DNA from: Pseudomonas sp. B20(2017)
Lineage (GTDB): Bacteria > Pseudomonadota > Gammaproteobacteria > Pseudomonadales > Pseudomonadaceae
Length of the DNA stretch: 64,000 nucleotides
Assembly: GCF_002113125.1 (NCBI RefSeq)
Contig: NZ_NEJP01000015.1
Span: 62,001-126,000 of the forward strand
Direction of reading: 5' to 3'
The position numbers and the translations under genes are program-made. Numbering within the stretch: position 1 is the first letter of the stretch; each line of letters starts with the position of its first letter. The notes under the pieces were generated by a model that was not told the origin of the DNA, searched no databases, and was given only the letters and a program-made list of their open reading frames with translations. Shown here one piece after another: positions 42,395-51,304 of the stretch.

Positions 42395-43362
42395 GCCCGG
42401 CCAGTTCCCGACCGGTCCCGGCCCATGTATTGGACGCGGCGATTGCCTGGCAATTGACCCTCGATTCCAGCACGCCGCTGGAGCGCGAAGAGTTCGCCAA
42501 ATGGCACGCAGCCAACGAAGAACACGCTCGCGCCTGGCGCCAGTTGGGCATGCTCGACCAGCGTTTCAGCGTCGCCAACGGTCCGGCACGCGCTGCGTTG
42601 CTGCAATCGCGCGAAGGCATCCGCCGTCGGGTGCGCAAGCTGGGCAGCGGGCTGGCCAGTGTTGTCGCCGTGATCGGTCTAGCGTTGTTTGCCGGCGAAC
42701 GTTATATGCCGCTGAATTACTGGCTTGCCGACCAACGCACCGCCACCGGCGAACAGCGCACCGTGCGCCTGGCCGACGGCACCGTGCTCAACCTGAATAC
42801 CCACAGCGCGGTGGATGTCCGCTTCGATGAAAAGCAGCGGCTGATCGTGTTGCAGGAAGGCGAAATCCTCGTCGAAACCGGTCACGGCGATGCGCGACCG
42901 TTTATCGTCAAAACCGCCGAGGGCAGCATGCGCGCCCTGGGCACGCGGTTCCTGGTCAAGCGCGAAGACGCCGGCACCCGTCTGAGCGTGCTGCAATCGG
43001 CGGTCGCGGCGCATCCGCAATCCAATCCGCAGGAACAGATCCTGCGTGAAGGCCAGCAAGTGCTGATCCGCCACAACGGTCTGGATTCGGTGATGGCGCT
43101 CAACCCCGGTGCCGATGCCTGGACCCGCGGCATGCTGGTGGTGGACAACGCACGCCTCGAAGACCTGGTGCATGAGCTCGGTCGTTATCGTCGCGGCCAT
43201 TTGGGCATTGCGCCGGAAGTCGCCGACCTGCGCATCACCGGCAGCTTCCCGCTGCACGACACCGACAAAGCGCTGAACGCCCTGCTGCCGACCCTGCCGG
43301 TGCAGATCGAGCAGCACACGCCATGGTGGGTGACCGTGGCCAAGGCTGATCCGAAGCCCTGA
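42391..43362 (+). CDS. fiuR: FecR-type anti-sigma factor
   Basis: The 323-residue inner-membrane protein has the cytoplasmic DUF4880 part that holds the sigma factor (residues 12-55, EREEFAKWHAANEEHARAW), one membrane helix at about residues 85-101 and a periplasmic FecR domain (QRTVRLADGTVLNLNTHSAVDVRF, about 120-220). The C-terminal part would touch the STN domain of the receptor. It is coupled to the sigma gene by an ATGA overlap. Confidence 0.92.
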   Translation: MSPASSRPVPAHVLDAAIAWQLTLDSSTPLEREEFAKWHAANEEHARAWRQLGMLDQRFSVANGPARAALLQSREGIRRRVRKLGSGLASVVAVIGLALFAGERYMPLNYWLADQRTATGEQRTVRLADGTVLNLNTHSAVDVRFDEKQRLIVLQEGEILVETGHGDARPFIVKTAEGSMRALGTRFLVKREDAGTRLSVLQSAVAAHPQSNPQEQILREGQQVLIRHNGLDSVMALNPGADAWTRGMLVVDNARLEDLVHELGRYRRGHLGIAPEVADLRITGSFPLHDTDKALNALLPTLPVQIEQHTPWWVTVAKADPKP

Positions 43363-43563
43363 CATTCAGCACTTCCTGAGCAATCGCTGTCACGAGCAGG
43401 TCGCGACAGAAACCCCCATCACACCCCATGAAAACGGACTTTCTGCTGACTTGTGCAGCGATGTCGTTCGTTAATCGAAATTATTTTCATCCAGCCCTAT
43501 CACTTTTCGAATCTCGTCCGGCACACAGGCAATTGAGAAATATTTCCATTCAGGAGCCGCCGT

Positions 43564-46002
43564 ATGTCCCGTTCGCTAGACACCTTGTTGCGCCCCAGTT
43601 TGCTGGCGGTCGCCATTGCCCTCTGCACCCCGCTGGCCAGCAGCCAACTGATCGCCGCTGAACAGGCGTCGAGCGTACGCGCCTACAACCTGCCGGCGGC
43701 TCCGTTGTCGACCACCCTGAACCAGATCGCCAGCCAGGGCGGCCTGACGCTGTCGCTGAACCCGTCGCTGGCGGCGGGCAAGACCTCGGCGCCGGTCAAC
43801 GGCCAATATGACGCGGCCGGCGCCCTGCGCGCGGCGCTGCGTGGCACCGGTCTGCAACTGGAACAGAGCAGCGCTGGCACCTACACCCTGGTCGCCGTGC
43901 CGGAAGGCGCGATGGCCCTGCCGGAAACCTCGGTAATCGGCGTGGAAAACTATGAAAGCGCCTGGGGCCCGGTCGAAGGCTACACCGCCACCCGCACCGC
44001 CGCCGGCACCAAGACCGACACCGCACTGGTCGAAGCGCCACGTTCGATTTCGGTCGCCACACGTCAGCAAATGGAAGACCGTGGCGTGCACAGCCTCGAT
44101 GACGCCGTGCGCTACATGCCGGGCATCACCGCCAGCAGCTACGGCAGCGACACCCGTATCGACTGGCTGCGCGTGCGCGGTTTCGAACCGACCCAATTCC
44201 TCGACGGCCTGCCGCTGCCTCGCGGCATTTATGCCAACCCGAAACCGGAAACCTGGAACCTCGACCGCCTCGCCCTGCTGCGCGGCCCGGCTTCTTCGGT
44301 GTACGGCCAGACCCCGCCGGGCGGCCTGCTGGACATGGTCAGCCGTCGCCCGAGCGATGTGCAGAGCAGCGAAATCCAGTTGCAGTACGGCAGCGACAAC
44401 CACCGTCAGATCAACTTCGCCAGCACCGGCAAGATCGATGACGCCGGTCAGTTCCTGTATGGCATCAGCGGCGTCGTGCGTGACAGCGACACGCAGATCG
44501 ACCACATCGAAAACAAGCGCTACAACATCGCCCCGAGCCTGACCTGGAACATCGACGAAGACACCAAGCTGACCTTGCTCTCGCAGTTCACCCGCGACGA
44601 TACCGGTGTCACCAGCCAGTTCTACCCGATCCAGGGCACCAAGATCGACATGCCGTTCGGCAAGATCTCCCATCACAAGAACCTGGGCGATCCTGACTAC
44701 GACTTCTACGACCGTACCTACTACGCGCTCGGCTATGCCTTCGAACATCGCATCAATGACGTGTGGCAGTTCAAACAGAATCTGCGTTACACCAAGTCCG
44801 ACCTGTCGTTCCAAACGGTGACCGTCAACAGCTACAACCCGTCCTTCGCCGGTTTCACCGTCGACGATCAGGGCAATGTCGGTCGTGGCACCACCAACGT
44901 CGATGAGGACATCAGCCAGTTCGCCGTGGACAACAACTTCCAGGCCGACTTCGCCACCGGCGATATCCGTCACACCCTGTTGCTCGGTCTCGATCACCAG
45001 CGCAGCAACGACAACTACACCTCGATCTTCGGCTCCGCACCGTCGATCAACGTCAACAACCCGATCTACGGCCAGCCGATCACTCGTCCACCTCGTTCCT
45101 CGGCGTTCTATGACTACAACCAGAAAACCTACCAGAGCGGCCTCTACGTGCAGGACCAGATGGCCCTGGACCAATGGCGCGTGACCCTCGGCGGTCGTGA
45201 AGACTGGGTGCACACCAGCACCAAGTTCTTCAACAAGGGCGACGCCACCAACACCCAGCGTGACAAGGCGTTCAGCGGTAACGCGGCGATCAGCTACGTG
45301 TTCGACTCGGGCTTCGTACCGTACCTGTCGTATGCCGAATCCTTCCAGCCAACCAGCGGCGCCGATGCCACTGCCACCGACTCGTTCAAACCGACCGAAG
45401 GCAAGCAGTGGGAGCTGGGCATCAAGTACCAGCCACCGGGCAGCAAAACCCTGCTCAGCGCAGCGGTATATGACCTGACCCAGAAGAACGTCTCGGTCAA
45501 CACCATCGTCAACAACGTGACGGTCACCAGCCAGACCGGCGAAGTGAAAGTCAAAGGCCTGGAACTCGAAGCCGTCTCCGACGTTACCGATAACCTGAAA
45601 GTCATCGCCGCTTACACCCTGGCCAAATCCGAAGTGCAGAAAGGTGTCGACAAGGGCAACCGTCTGCAACTGATGCCGAACCAGCAAGCCTCTCTGTGGA
45701 CCGACTACACCTGGCACAGCGGCGTGCTCGACGGGTTCGGCATCGGCGGCGGTGTGCGCTACACCGGCAACACCTACGGCGACAAGGCCAACACCTGGCT
45801 GGGCAAGGCGGACGCCTACACCGTGTTCGACGCCGCCGTGCATTACGACCTCGGCCGTCTGGACAACAGCCTCAAAGGCGCGTCGCTGGCACTCAACGCG
45901 ACCAACCTGTTCGACAAGGACTACATTTCCACCTGCGACGGTTTCTACTGCTACTACGGCGACCAGCGCAGCGTCATCGCCAGCGCCACCTACAAATGGT
46001 AA
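43564..46002 (+). CDS. fiuA: TonB-dependent siderophore receptor with signalling domain
   Basis: The 812-residue outer-membrane protein has a signal peptide (about 1-32, ending IAAEQA), an STN signalling domain (about 40-115, with LAAGKTSAPVNGQYDAAGALRA), a TonB box region near ETSVIGVENY, a plug (about 140-260) and a 22-strand barrel ending in ATYKW. CDGFYCYYG near the C-terminus is typical of FhuA/FoxA/FiuA-type hydroxamate receptors. AGGAG lies seven bases before the ATG. With FiuI/FiuR it forms a cell-surface signalling loop. Ferrichrome is the likely ligand by gene order; ferrioxamine is the alternative. Confidence 0.92.
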   Translation: MSRSLDTLLRPSLLAVAIALCTPLASSQLIAAEQASSVRAYNLPAAPLSTTLNQIASQGGLTLSLNPSLAAGKTSAPVNGQYDAAGALRAALRGTGLQLEQSSAGTYTLVAVPEGAMALPETSVIGVENYESAWGPVEGYTATRTAAGTKTDTALVEAPRSISVATRQQMEDRGVHSLDDAVRYMPGITASSYGSDTRIDWLRVRGFEPTQFLDGLPLPRGIYANPKPETWNLDRLALLRGPASSVYGQTPPGGLLDMVSRRPSDVQSSEIQLQYGSDNHRQINFASTGKIDDAGQFLYGISGVVRDSDTQIDHIENKRYNIAPSLTWNIDEDTKLTLLSQFTRDDTGVTSQFYPIQGTKIDMPFGKISHHKNLGDPDYDFYDRTYYALGYAFEHRINDVWQFKQNLRYTKSDLSFQTVTVNSYNPSFAGFTVDDQGNVGRGTTNVDEDISQFAVDNNFQADFATGDIRHTLLLGLDHQRSNDNYTSIFGSAPSINVNNPIYGQPITRPPRSSAFYDYNQKTYQSGLYVQDQMALDQWRVTLGGREDWVHTSTKFFNKGDATNTQRDKAFSGNAAISYVFDSGFVPYLSYAESFQPTSGADATATDSFKPTEGKQWELGIKYQPPGSKTLLSAAVYDLTQKNVSVNTIVNNVTVTSQTGEVKVKGLELEAVSDVTDNLKVIAAYTLAKSEVQKGVDKGNRLQLMPNQQASLWTDYTWHSGVLDGFGIGGGVRYTGNTYGDKANTWLGKADAYTVFDAAVHYDLGRLDNSLKGASLALNATNLFDKDYISTCDGFYCYYGDQRSVIASATYKW

Positions 46003-46033
46003 GCGCCTGAGCTGAAACAGGCCCTGCAACCAG

Positions 46034-46064
46034 GCCGTCCCTCATGGACGGCTTTGGTGTTTCT
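46034..46064 (+). terminator. Hairpin between the receptor and PepSY genes
   Basis: GCCGTCC and GGACGGC pair around CTCAT and are followed by TTTGGTGTTTCT. The next gene starts 25 bases further on, so this is probably partial termination that reduces the distal genes. Confidence 0.55.
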
Positions 46065-46076
46065 GAAGGTCATGAA

Positions 46077-47207
46077 ATGAAAAGTAAAACAATTCGCCGC
46101 TGGTCCTTCGTCCACACCTGGACCAGCTTGATCTGCACCGTGTTTTTGCTGCTGCTGGCCCTGACCGGTTTGCCGCTGATTTTCCATCACGAAATCGACC
46201 ACCTGCTGGGCGATGCGCCCGAGTTGCGGGTGATGCCGGCGGACACGCCGCATCTGAACCTGGCGCAACTGGTCGAAGCGGCGGAAAAGCATCGGCCCGG
46301 TGAAGTCGTGCAGTATTTCGGCTTCGAAGACGACGAGCCGAATGCAGTGCTGACCATCATGGCCAAGACCGCCGGCACCGAGCCCAACTCCTCGCACACC
46401 TTCATGCTCGATGCGCGTACCGGCGAAGCGCTGGAGATGCCATCGGCCAACGGGGGGCTGATGCTGTTCATCCTGCGTCTGCACGTCGACATGTTCGCCG
46501 GGCTGCCGGGCAAGCTGCTGCTGGCGTTCATGGGTTTGCTGTTCGTGATCGCGATCGTGTCCGGCACGGTGTTGTACTTGCCGTTCATGCGCCGCTTGAA
46601 GTTCGGCACCGTGCGCCAGGACAAATCCACCCGCCTGCGCTGGCTCGACCTGCACAACCTGATCGGCGTGGTAACCCTGACCTGGGCGTTGGTGGTTGGT
46701 GTGACCGGTGTCATCAGCGCCTGCGCCGATCTGCTGATCGCCGCGTGGCGGGCCGAAGCCCTGACGACCCTGATCGCGCCCTACCGCGATGCCCCGCCGC
46801 TGACGCAACTGGCCCCGGCCACCCGGGTGCTGGAGATTGCCAGTGACGTCACACCGGGGATGAAACCGGACTTCATCGCCTTCCCCGGCACCCGCTTCTC
46901 CAGCGAGCACCATTACTCGGTGTTCATGAAGGGCGGCACCCACCTGACCTCGCACCTGCTGACCCCGGTACTGATCGACGCCAGCACCCTGCAAGTCACG
47001 GCGGTGGCAGAACGACCGTGGTACATGGACGCCATGGGCATGTCGCAGCCGCTGCACTTCGGTGACTACGGCGGCATGCCGATGAAAATCCTCTGGGCCA
47101 CGCTGGACGTGCTGACCATCATCGTCCTCGCCAGCGGCGTGTACCTGTGGGTGGTGCGGCGCAAGGCCGCGAAACAGGTGCTGGAAGCGGCGGAGGTCTC
47201 TGCATGA
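46077..47207 (+). CDS. PepSY-domain membrane protein, likely siderophore-iron reductase
   Basis: The 376-residue protein has four membrane helices: about residues 15-35 (LICTVFLLLLALTGLPLIF), 140-160 (LLLAFMGLLFVIAIVSGTVLYL), 190-215 and 340-360. Periplasmic PepSY-type segments lie between them. Histidines at the start of the helices (FVHTWTS, FHHEIDHLLG, LHVDMFAG) could bind haem. Such proteins (PiuB, FoxB, FiuB-like) reduce iron released from siderophores in the periplasm or at the inner membrane. ATG 46077 is chosen with GAAGG nine bases upstream. It overlaps the next gene by four bases. Confidence 0.85.
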   Translation: MKSKTIRRWSFVHTWTSLICTVFLLLLALTGLPLIFHHEIDHLLGDAPELRVMPADTPHLNLAQLVEAAEKHRPGEVVQYFGFEDDEPNAVLTIMAKTAGTEPNSSHTFMLDARTGEALEMPSANGGLMLFILRLHVDMFAGLPGKLLLAFMGLLFVIAIVSGTVLYLPFMRRLKFGTVRQDKSTRLRWLDLHNLIGVVTLTWALVVGVTGVISACADLLIAAWRAEALTTLIAPYRDAPPLTQLAPATRVLEIASDVTPGMKPDFIAFPGTRFSSEHHYSVFMKGGTHLTSHLLTPVLIDASTLQVTAVAERPWYMDAMGMSQPLHFGDYGGMPMKILWATLDVLTIIVLASGVYLWVVRRKAAKQVLEAAEVSA

Positions 47208-47383
47208 AGCCGCGTCAGTCGAATTTCTGGAAGGTCTTCAGCACACCGTTGGTGATCACGCTGCTGAGTGCCGCGGGCCTGTTCGCCGCGCTGCTGGGCG
47301 ACGGGATCTGGGATGGTTTGAGCTGGGTGGGTCTGGGTATTCCGGCCGCCATTGCCCTGCGTGGGTTGCTGCAACGCCGCTGA
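47204..47383 (+). CDS. Small membrane protein coupled to the PepSY gene
   Basis: The 59-residue product starts at ATG 47204, overlapping the PepSY stop as ATGA. It has a short basic N-terminus (MKPRQSNFWK) and two hydrophobic stretches (TPLVITLLSAAGLFAALLG and LGIPAAIALRGLL). Similar peptides follow PepSY/PiuB genes in pseudomonads, probably as a partner in the membrane. No known family is assigned. Confidence 0.7.
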   Translation: MKPRQSNFWKVFSTPLVITLLSAAGLFAALLGDGIWDGLSWVGLGIPAAIALRGLLQRR

Positions 47384-47420
47384 GATTTGCATTGGCTGGA
47401 CTGGCCTCTTCGTCGGATCG

Positions 47421-47515
47421 CCGCCCGGGGCAAGCCCGCTCCCACAGGGGTCGCGGTGTTCACGGGATCGGTGAACACCCGAGAACGTGTGGGAGCGGGC
47501 TTGCCCGCGAAGGCG
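47421..47515. repeat. REP doublet before the GST gene
   Basis: Inverted copies of the GGGAGCGGGCTTGCCCGCGAAGG variant, with its GC-rich centre, face each other around about 37 bp. Confidence 0.88.
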
Positions 47516-47603
47516 TCTGCAAAGGCGCTATCAAACTCTCGCCAGCCACGCCGGAACTTACTAGGCTACGCCTTTGCACTTTGAAGACTGCCGAGGAATG
47601 TCC

Positions 47604-48233
47604 ATGTCCGCTCCCAGCATGACCCTGTTCCACAACACCCTGTCCCCGTTCGTGCGCAAAGTCATGGTGCTGCTGCACGAGACCGGCCAGCAGGATCGCG
47701 TCGCGCTGCAGGACTGCGTGCTCAGCCCTGTCAGCCCGGACGCTGCCCTCAACGAAGACAACCCGCTGGGCAAGATCCCGGCCCTGCGCCTGGCCGACGG
47801 CAACGTCATCCATGACAGCCGGGTGATCCTCGATTACCTCGACCACCAGCACGTCGGCAACCCGTTGATCCCTCGCGACGGTTCGGCCCGCTGGCGGCGC
47901 CTGACCCTGGCCTCGATGGCCGACGGAATCATGGACGCCTCGGTCATGGTGCGTTACGAGCAAGCGCTGCGTGCCCCGGAAAAACACTGGGACGAATGGC
48001 TCGAGGCCCAGCGCGAGAAGATCCGCCGCGCCCTCGCCCTGCTGGAGCGCGACGCGATTGCCGAGCTGACCTGCAACTTCGACGTCGCTTCGATCAGCGT
48101 GGCCTGTGCCCTGGGTTATCTGGATCTGCGCTTCCCGGATCTGGGCTGGCGTGAAGCCAACCCGCAACTGGCCAACTGGTTCTTTGAAGTGAGCCAGCGA
48201 CCGTCGATGATTGCGACCATGCCGAAAGTCTAG
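47604..48233 (+). CDS. Glutathione S-transferase family protein
   Basis: The 209-residue protein has a thioredoxin-like N-terminal domain (SMTLFHNTLSPFVRKVMVLLHE, with Ser10-Pro11-Phe12 at the glutathione site, and the conserved cis-proline in NPLGKIPAL) and a helical C-terminal domain with IAELTCNFDVASISVACALGYLDLRF. Start at ATG 47604, with GAGGA six bases upstream, is preferred over ATG 47598. A GST gene also flanks the fiu genes in P. aeruginosa (PA0473), from memory. Substrate unknown. Confidence 0.9.
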   Translation: MSAPSMTLFHNTLSPFVRKVMVLLHETGQQDRVALQDCVLSPVSPDAALNEDNPLGKIPALRLADGNVIHDSRVILDYLDHQHVGNPLIPRDGSARWRRLTLASMADGIMDASVMVRYEQALRAPEKHWDEWLEAQREKIRRALALLERDAIAELTCNFDVASISVACALGYLDLRFPDLGWREANPQLANWFFEVSQRPSMIATMPKV

Positions 48234-48439
48234 GCCGACTGTTCCGCCCCCTTCGCGAGCAAGCTCGCTCCCACACTGGTCCTGGATGCGACGGAGCAAT
48301 CTGAAGCAACACCCTTCCTGTGGGAGCGAGCTTGCTCGCGAATGCACCAGCGCGGTTCAACTGGCAGAAACCCGATAATCAGCGTCATCAACACCTCGGC
48401 CTCCCGCTGCTCCTCACGCAATCCCACAAACCGGCTCAT
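48230..48439 (-). CDS. Small ORF coupled to creD with a REP-derived C-terminus
   Basis: ATG 48439 overlaps the creD stop codon as ATGA, as in true operon genes. The first 31 residues (MSRFVGLREEQREAEVLMTL, then IIGFLPVEPRW) look like real protein. From about residue 33 the sequence (CIREQARSHRKG, then VGASLLAKG) is simply the translated REP doublet. Either an older gene was cut and extended by REP DNA, or the frame is chance. Not recognised as any family. Confidence 0.4.
   Translation of the reverse strand: MSRFVGLREEQREAEVLMTLIIGFLPVEPRWCIREQARSHRKGVASDCSVASRTSVGASLLAKGAEQSA
48249..48342. repeat. REP doublet between the GST gene and the creD operon
   Basis: TTCGCGAGCAAGCTCGCTCCC and its mirror GGGAGCGAGCTTGCTCGCGAA lie about 50 bp apart. 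The pair overlaps the C-terminal half of the small frame coupled to creD. Confidence 0.9.
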
Positions 48440-49806
48440 TGCACCGCTCCGATATCGAACTCCAAAGATTTGGCCGGTTTCTGCCCGATCCCGTACCAGT
48501 CCAGATTGCGGGTCAGCACCATGAACACACCGAGTAGACCGAACAGCAGCAGCGAGCCCATCAGCAGCGCGTAATCCTCGGCGCTCAGCAAGCCGTAGAG
48601 CAAGCCGTACAACGCCGCCAGCCCCGCCGAAAAACTCACGCCATGCCGCACGCTGCGCAGCACGTGGCAGACGTAGAACCCGATCAACAGCACACAACCG
48701 CTGGCCGACAACAGGTACGCCAGGGCGAAACCGATGTGCTCGGACAACGACAGCAGCAACAGATAAAAGAACGCCAGCGCCACGCCCACCAGCGCGTATT
48801 GCACCGGGTGCACCGCCAGGCTTTTCAGCACTTCGAACAGGAAGAAACCGGCGAACGTCAGGACAATGAACAGCAGCGCATATTTGATCGCCCGGTCGCT
48901 CTTCAGGTACTGATCCACCGGATCGATGAAGCTCACGCCGAAACTGCGCCCGTTGAACGCCTCGCAATCATTGCCCGACACGCAGCGGCTCATCGCTTCT
49001 TGCAGGTTGGTGGAGAAAAACGAGGTCTGCCAATCGGCGGTGAAACCCTGATCGGTGATCTCGCGTTTGGCCGGCAGGAAGTTGCCGATGAAACTTGGGT
49101 GCGGCCAGTTGGCAGCGAGGTTCACGCGGCTGGTCTTGCCCACCGGCAGCACCTGCAACGAACCGGTGCCTTGCAGGCGCAAGTCGAAACCGAAGGCCAG
49201 CTCCGTGGTCTTGCCGGTGTCCAGCGCCGGCAGCGTCACTCGCACACCCTCGCCCAGCCAGCCGACCTGAGTACCGGGCACGAAGTCCAGGCGTTGCGCG
49301 CCCAGTTCCAGCTTCAGCGCGTTTTCAATCCCGCGAATATCACTGATACCGACCGCCAGGAACGGCGCATCGAAGGTGTAATCGGCAAAATCCTCCTTGA
49401 TCCCCAACTGCGCCGGCAGCGAGAAATGCCCGCTGATACGGTTGTCGGCATGGAACAGCCGCGCTTCGTAAATGCCCCGGGCGCGCAGCTCTGTCTGCAC
49501 CTGGCCGTCGAGCTCAAAGCGCTCGGGCAGGAAATACAAGCGTCCACGTTCTTCGCCGATTTCCTGATATCGCTCGTCGCTCTTCTCTTTGGTTTTCCAG
49601 GTGCGCACCACTTTGCGATACGGCACAACCATCACCGGCCCGCTGATTTGCTGGCTGTAGCTCGAGCTTCTGGCAATGTCTTCCAGCACACCATCACGCA
49701 GTTGCTGGCGATCATCGATGATGCCGTCGATCATCAGCAGCGGCACCAGCAACACCAGGATCAGCAGGGCAATGGCCCCGAGTTTTATCGTCAGACTTTT
49801 GTTCAT
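48436..49806 (-). CDS. creD: CreD inner-membrane protein
   Basis: The 456-residue protein has an N-terminal membrane helix (residues 7-30), a large periplasmic domain with the CreD-specific SSSYSQQISGPVMVVPYRK and a C-terminal cluster of five or six helices (about 300-440). CreD is the most strongly controlled target of CreBC, with roles in beta-lactam response and biofilm in P. aeruginosa. It is separated from creC by 82 bp that contain tandem repeats. ATG 49806 is supported by GGGAGAG seven bases upstream. Confidence 0.93.
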   Translation of the reverse strand: MNKSLTIKLGAIALLILVLLVPLLMIDGIIDDRQQLRDGVLEDIARSSSYSQQISGPVMVVPYRKVVRTWKTKEKSDERYQEIGEERGRLYFLPERFELDGQVQTELRARGIYEARLFHADNRISGHFSLPAQLGIKEDFADYTFDAPFLAVGISDIRGIENALKLELGAQRLDFVPGTQVGWLGEGVRVTLPALDTGKTTELAFGFDLRLQGTGSLQVLPVGKTSRVNLAANWPHPSFIGNFLPAKREITDQGFTADWQTSFFSTNLQEAMSRCVSGNDCEAFNGRSFGVSFIDPVDQYLKSDRAIKYALLFIVLTFAGFFLFEVLKSLAVHPVQYALVGVALAFFYLLLLSLSEHIGFALAYLLSASGCVLLIGFYVCHVLRSVRHGVSFSAGLAALYGLLYGLLSAEDYALLMGSLLLFGLLGVFMVLTRNLDWYGIGQKPAKSLEFDIGAVQ

Positions 49807-49847
49807 GGGACTCTCCCTGTTTCGATGGGCAGAGTCTGCAAAGGGGA

Positions 49848-49885
49848 TGTGGGGGTTTTGTGGGAGGAATGTGGAGTTTGTGTGG
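49848..49885 (-). promoter_or_regulatory. Four CCACA repeats with 11-bp period upstream of creD
   Basis: On the minus strand CCACA-N6-CCACA-N6-CCACA-N6-CCACA occupies 49885-49848 (TGTGG at 49848, 49859, 49870 and 49881 on the plus strand). The spacing is identical to the published CreB tag TTCAC-N6-TTCAC, but the half-site differs. It lies 42-79 bp before the creD start codon, inside the only gap between creC and creD. Confidence 0.6.
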
Positions 49886-49888
49886 AGA

Positions 49889-51304
49889 CTACAACTGCAG
49901 AACGACTTCCACCCCGCCTTCGACGTTGCCGATGCGAATCGAACCACCGTGCAACTTGACCACCTCTTCGACGAAATTAAGTCCGAGACCGGTGCTTTTA
50001 CGCCCGCTGTCGGGGCGTGGCAGAGAGTAGAAACGCTCGCTCAGACGAGGCAAGGCATAGTCGGGAATCGGCGTGGTTTCGTTGAACAGACGAAGCTCGA
50101 CCCGCTCGCCGATTCTTTCGGCACCAAAGCGCAGCAGACCGTGCGACGGGGTGAAATCCAGTGCGTTCTCCAGCAGATTGCCCAGCGCCTGACGCAACAG
50201 AAACGGCTCGCCGATCAACGCCAGATCCGGCGCGATGGTTTGCTCGATCCGCAGTTGTCGGCCTTCGATGCGCGCCATTTGTGCCTGTAACAGCTCATTC
50301 ACCAACGCAGCCAGCGGCACTGCAACGCGCTCCTCAAGACCCTGCCGCTGTTCGACCTGAGCAAGATTGAGCAGGCGCTCGATCAACTGCTGCATCCGTG
50401 CACTCTCACTGTCGATGTTGCCGACGAAACGCAATCGCTGATCCGCCGGCATCTCGCCCTGCAACAACTCGGCGGCACCGCGAATCGCCGCCAGCGGGCT
50501 CTTCAATTCATGGGTCAGGGTGTGCACATAGCGCTCGACGTAGGCCTTGCCTTCGAGCTGGGTGCGCATCTGTTCCACGGCGGTCGCCAACTGCTCCAGC
50601 TCGCCGCCGCGATAGTGCGGCACCGCCACCCGACGGCCCTCGCTCACCGCCTGGGCGTACACGGTCAAGCGGTGCAACGCGCGACTCAGCCACCACGACA
50701 GCACGGCGCCGAGCAGCAGGCCGAGGCCGATCAACCCGGCGCCGTAGCCGAGCAAACGGCGTTCGGTGCGATCGACGTAGGGTTGCAGTGAACTGTTGGG
50801 TTTGGCCACGGTGACCACGCCGATGATCGCGCCGTTGTCGCGGATCGGCGCGCCGACGTGCATCACTGAAGAATTCGGATCATTCGGGTCACTGCGACTG
50901 GAGCGTGCGCCGTATTCGCCGCGCAGGGTCAGGTAGACGTCGTTCCAGCGCGAATAGTCCTGGCCGACCGCGACACCACTGGAGTCCAGCACCACAATGC
51001 CCTTGGCGTCGGTGACGTAGATACGGTGATTGACCTGGTTTTTCGCCAGTCCCCAGATCGTCGCTTTCGGCTGGCGCTCACCATAGGCGCGGAGCAATTC
51101 GGGCCAGCGATTCTGGTTGAGGGTGCCGGCCTTGAAATCGTCCCGCAGGATTTCCGCCATCAGGTTGGCGGTGTCGACCAGGGTTTCTTCGGTGGACTGG
51201 CGCACGCCGGGGCGGATTTCTTCCATCACGGTGTTGAGCACGAAATACCCGGTCAGGCCGATGAACAGCACATACACCATGAAAATCCGCAGCCCCAGCG
51301 ACAT
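49889..51304 (-). CDS. creC: CreC sensor histidine kinase
   Basis: The 471-residue kinase has a helix at residues 8-25, a periplasmic Cache-like sensor region (30-180), a second helix at 186-204, HAMP (about 205-255), the dimerisation H-box VHTLTHELKSPLAAI with His265, and a C-terminal ATPase domain ending GLGLNFVEEVVKLHGG. ATG 51304 overlaps the creB stop as TGATG. CreC phosphorylates CreB. Signals proposed for it include carbon metabolism and penicillin-binding-protein inhibition. Confidence 0.95.
   Translation of the reverse strand: MSLGLRIFMVYVLFIGLTGYFVLNTVMEEIRPGVRQSTEETLVDTANLMAEILRDDFKAGTLNQNRWPELLRAYGERQPKATIWGLAKNQVNHRIYVTDAKGIVVLDSSGVAVGQDYSRWNDVYLTLRGEYGARSSRSDPNDPNSSVMHVGAPIRDNGAIIGVVTVAKPNSSLQPYVDRTERRLLGYGAGLIGLGLLLGAVLSWWLSRALHRLTVYAQAVSEGRRVAVPHYRGGELEQLATAVEQMRTQLEGKAYVERYVHTLTHELKSPLAAIRGAAELLQGEMPADQRLRFVGNIDSESARMQQLIERLLNLAQVEQRQGLEERVAVPLAALVNELLQAQMARIEGRQLRIEQTIAPDLALIGEPFLLRQALGNLLENALDFTPSHGLLRFGAERIGERVELRLFNETTPIPDYALPRLSERFYSLPRPDSGRKSTGLGLNFVEEVVKLHGGSIRIGNVEGGVEVVLQL

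Noticed and set aside
43576..46029. Open frame of about 817 codons antisense to the fiuA receptor gene
   Set aside because: Same codon-bias artefact; the plus-strand frame has signal peptide, STN, plug and barrel features.
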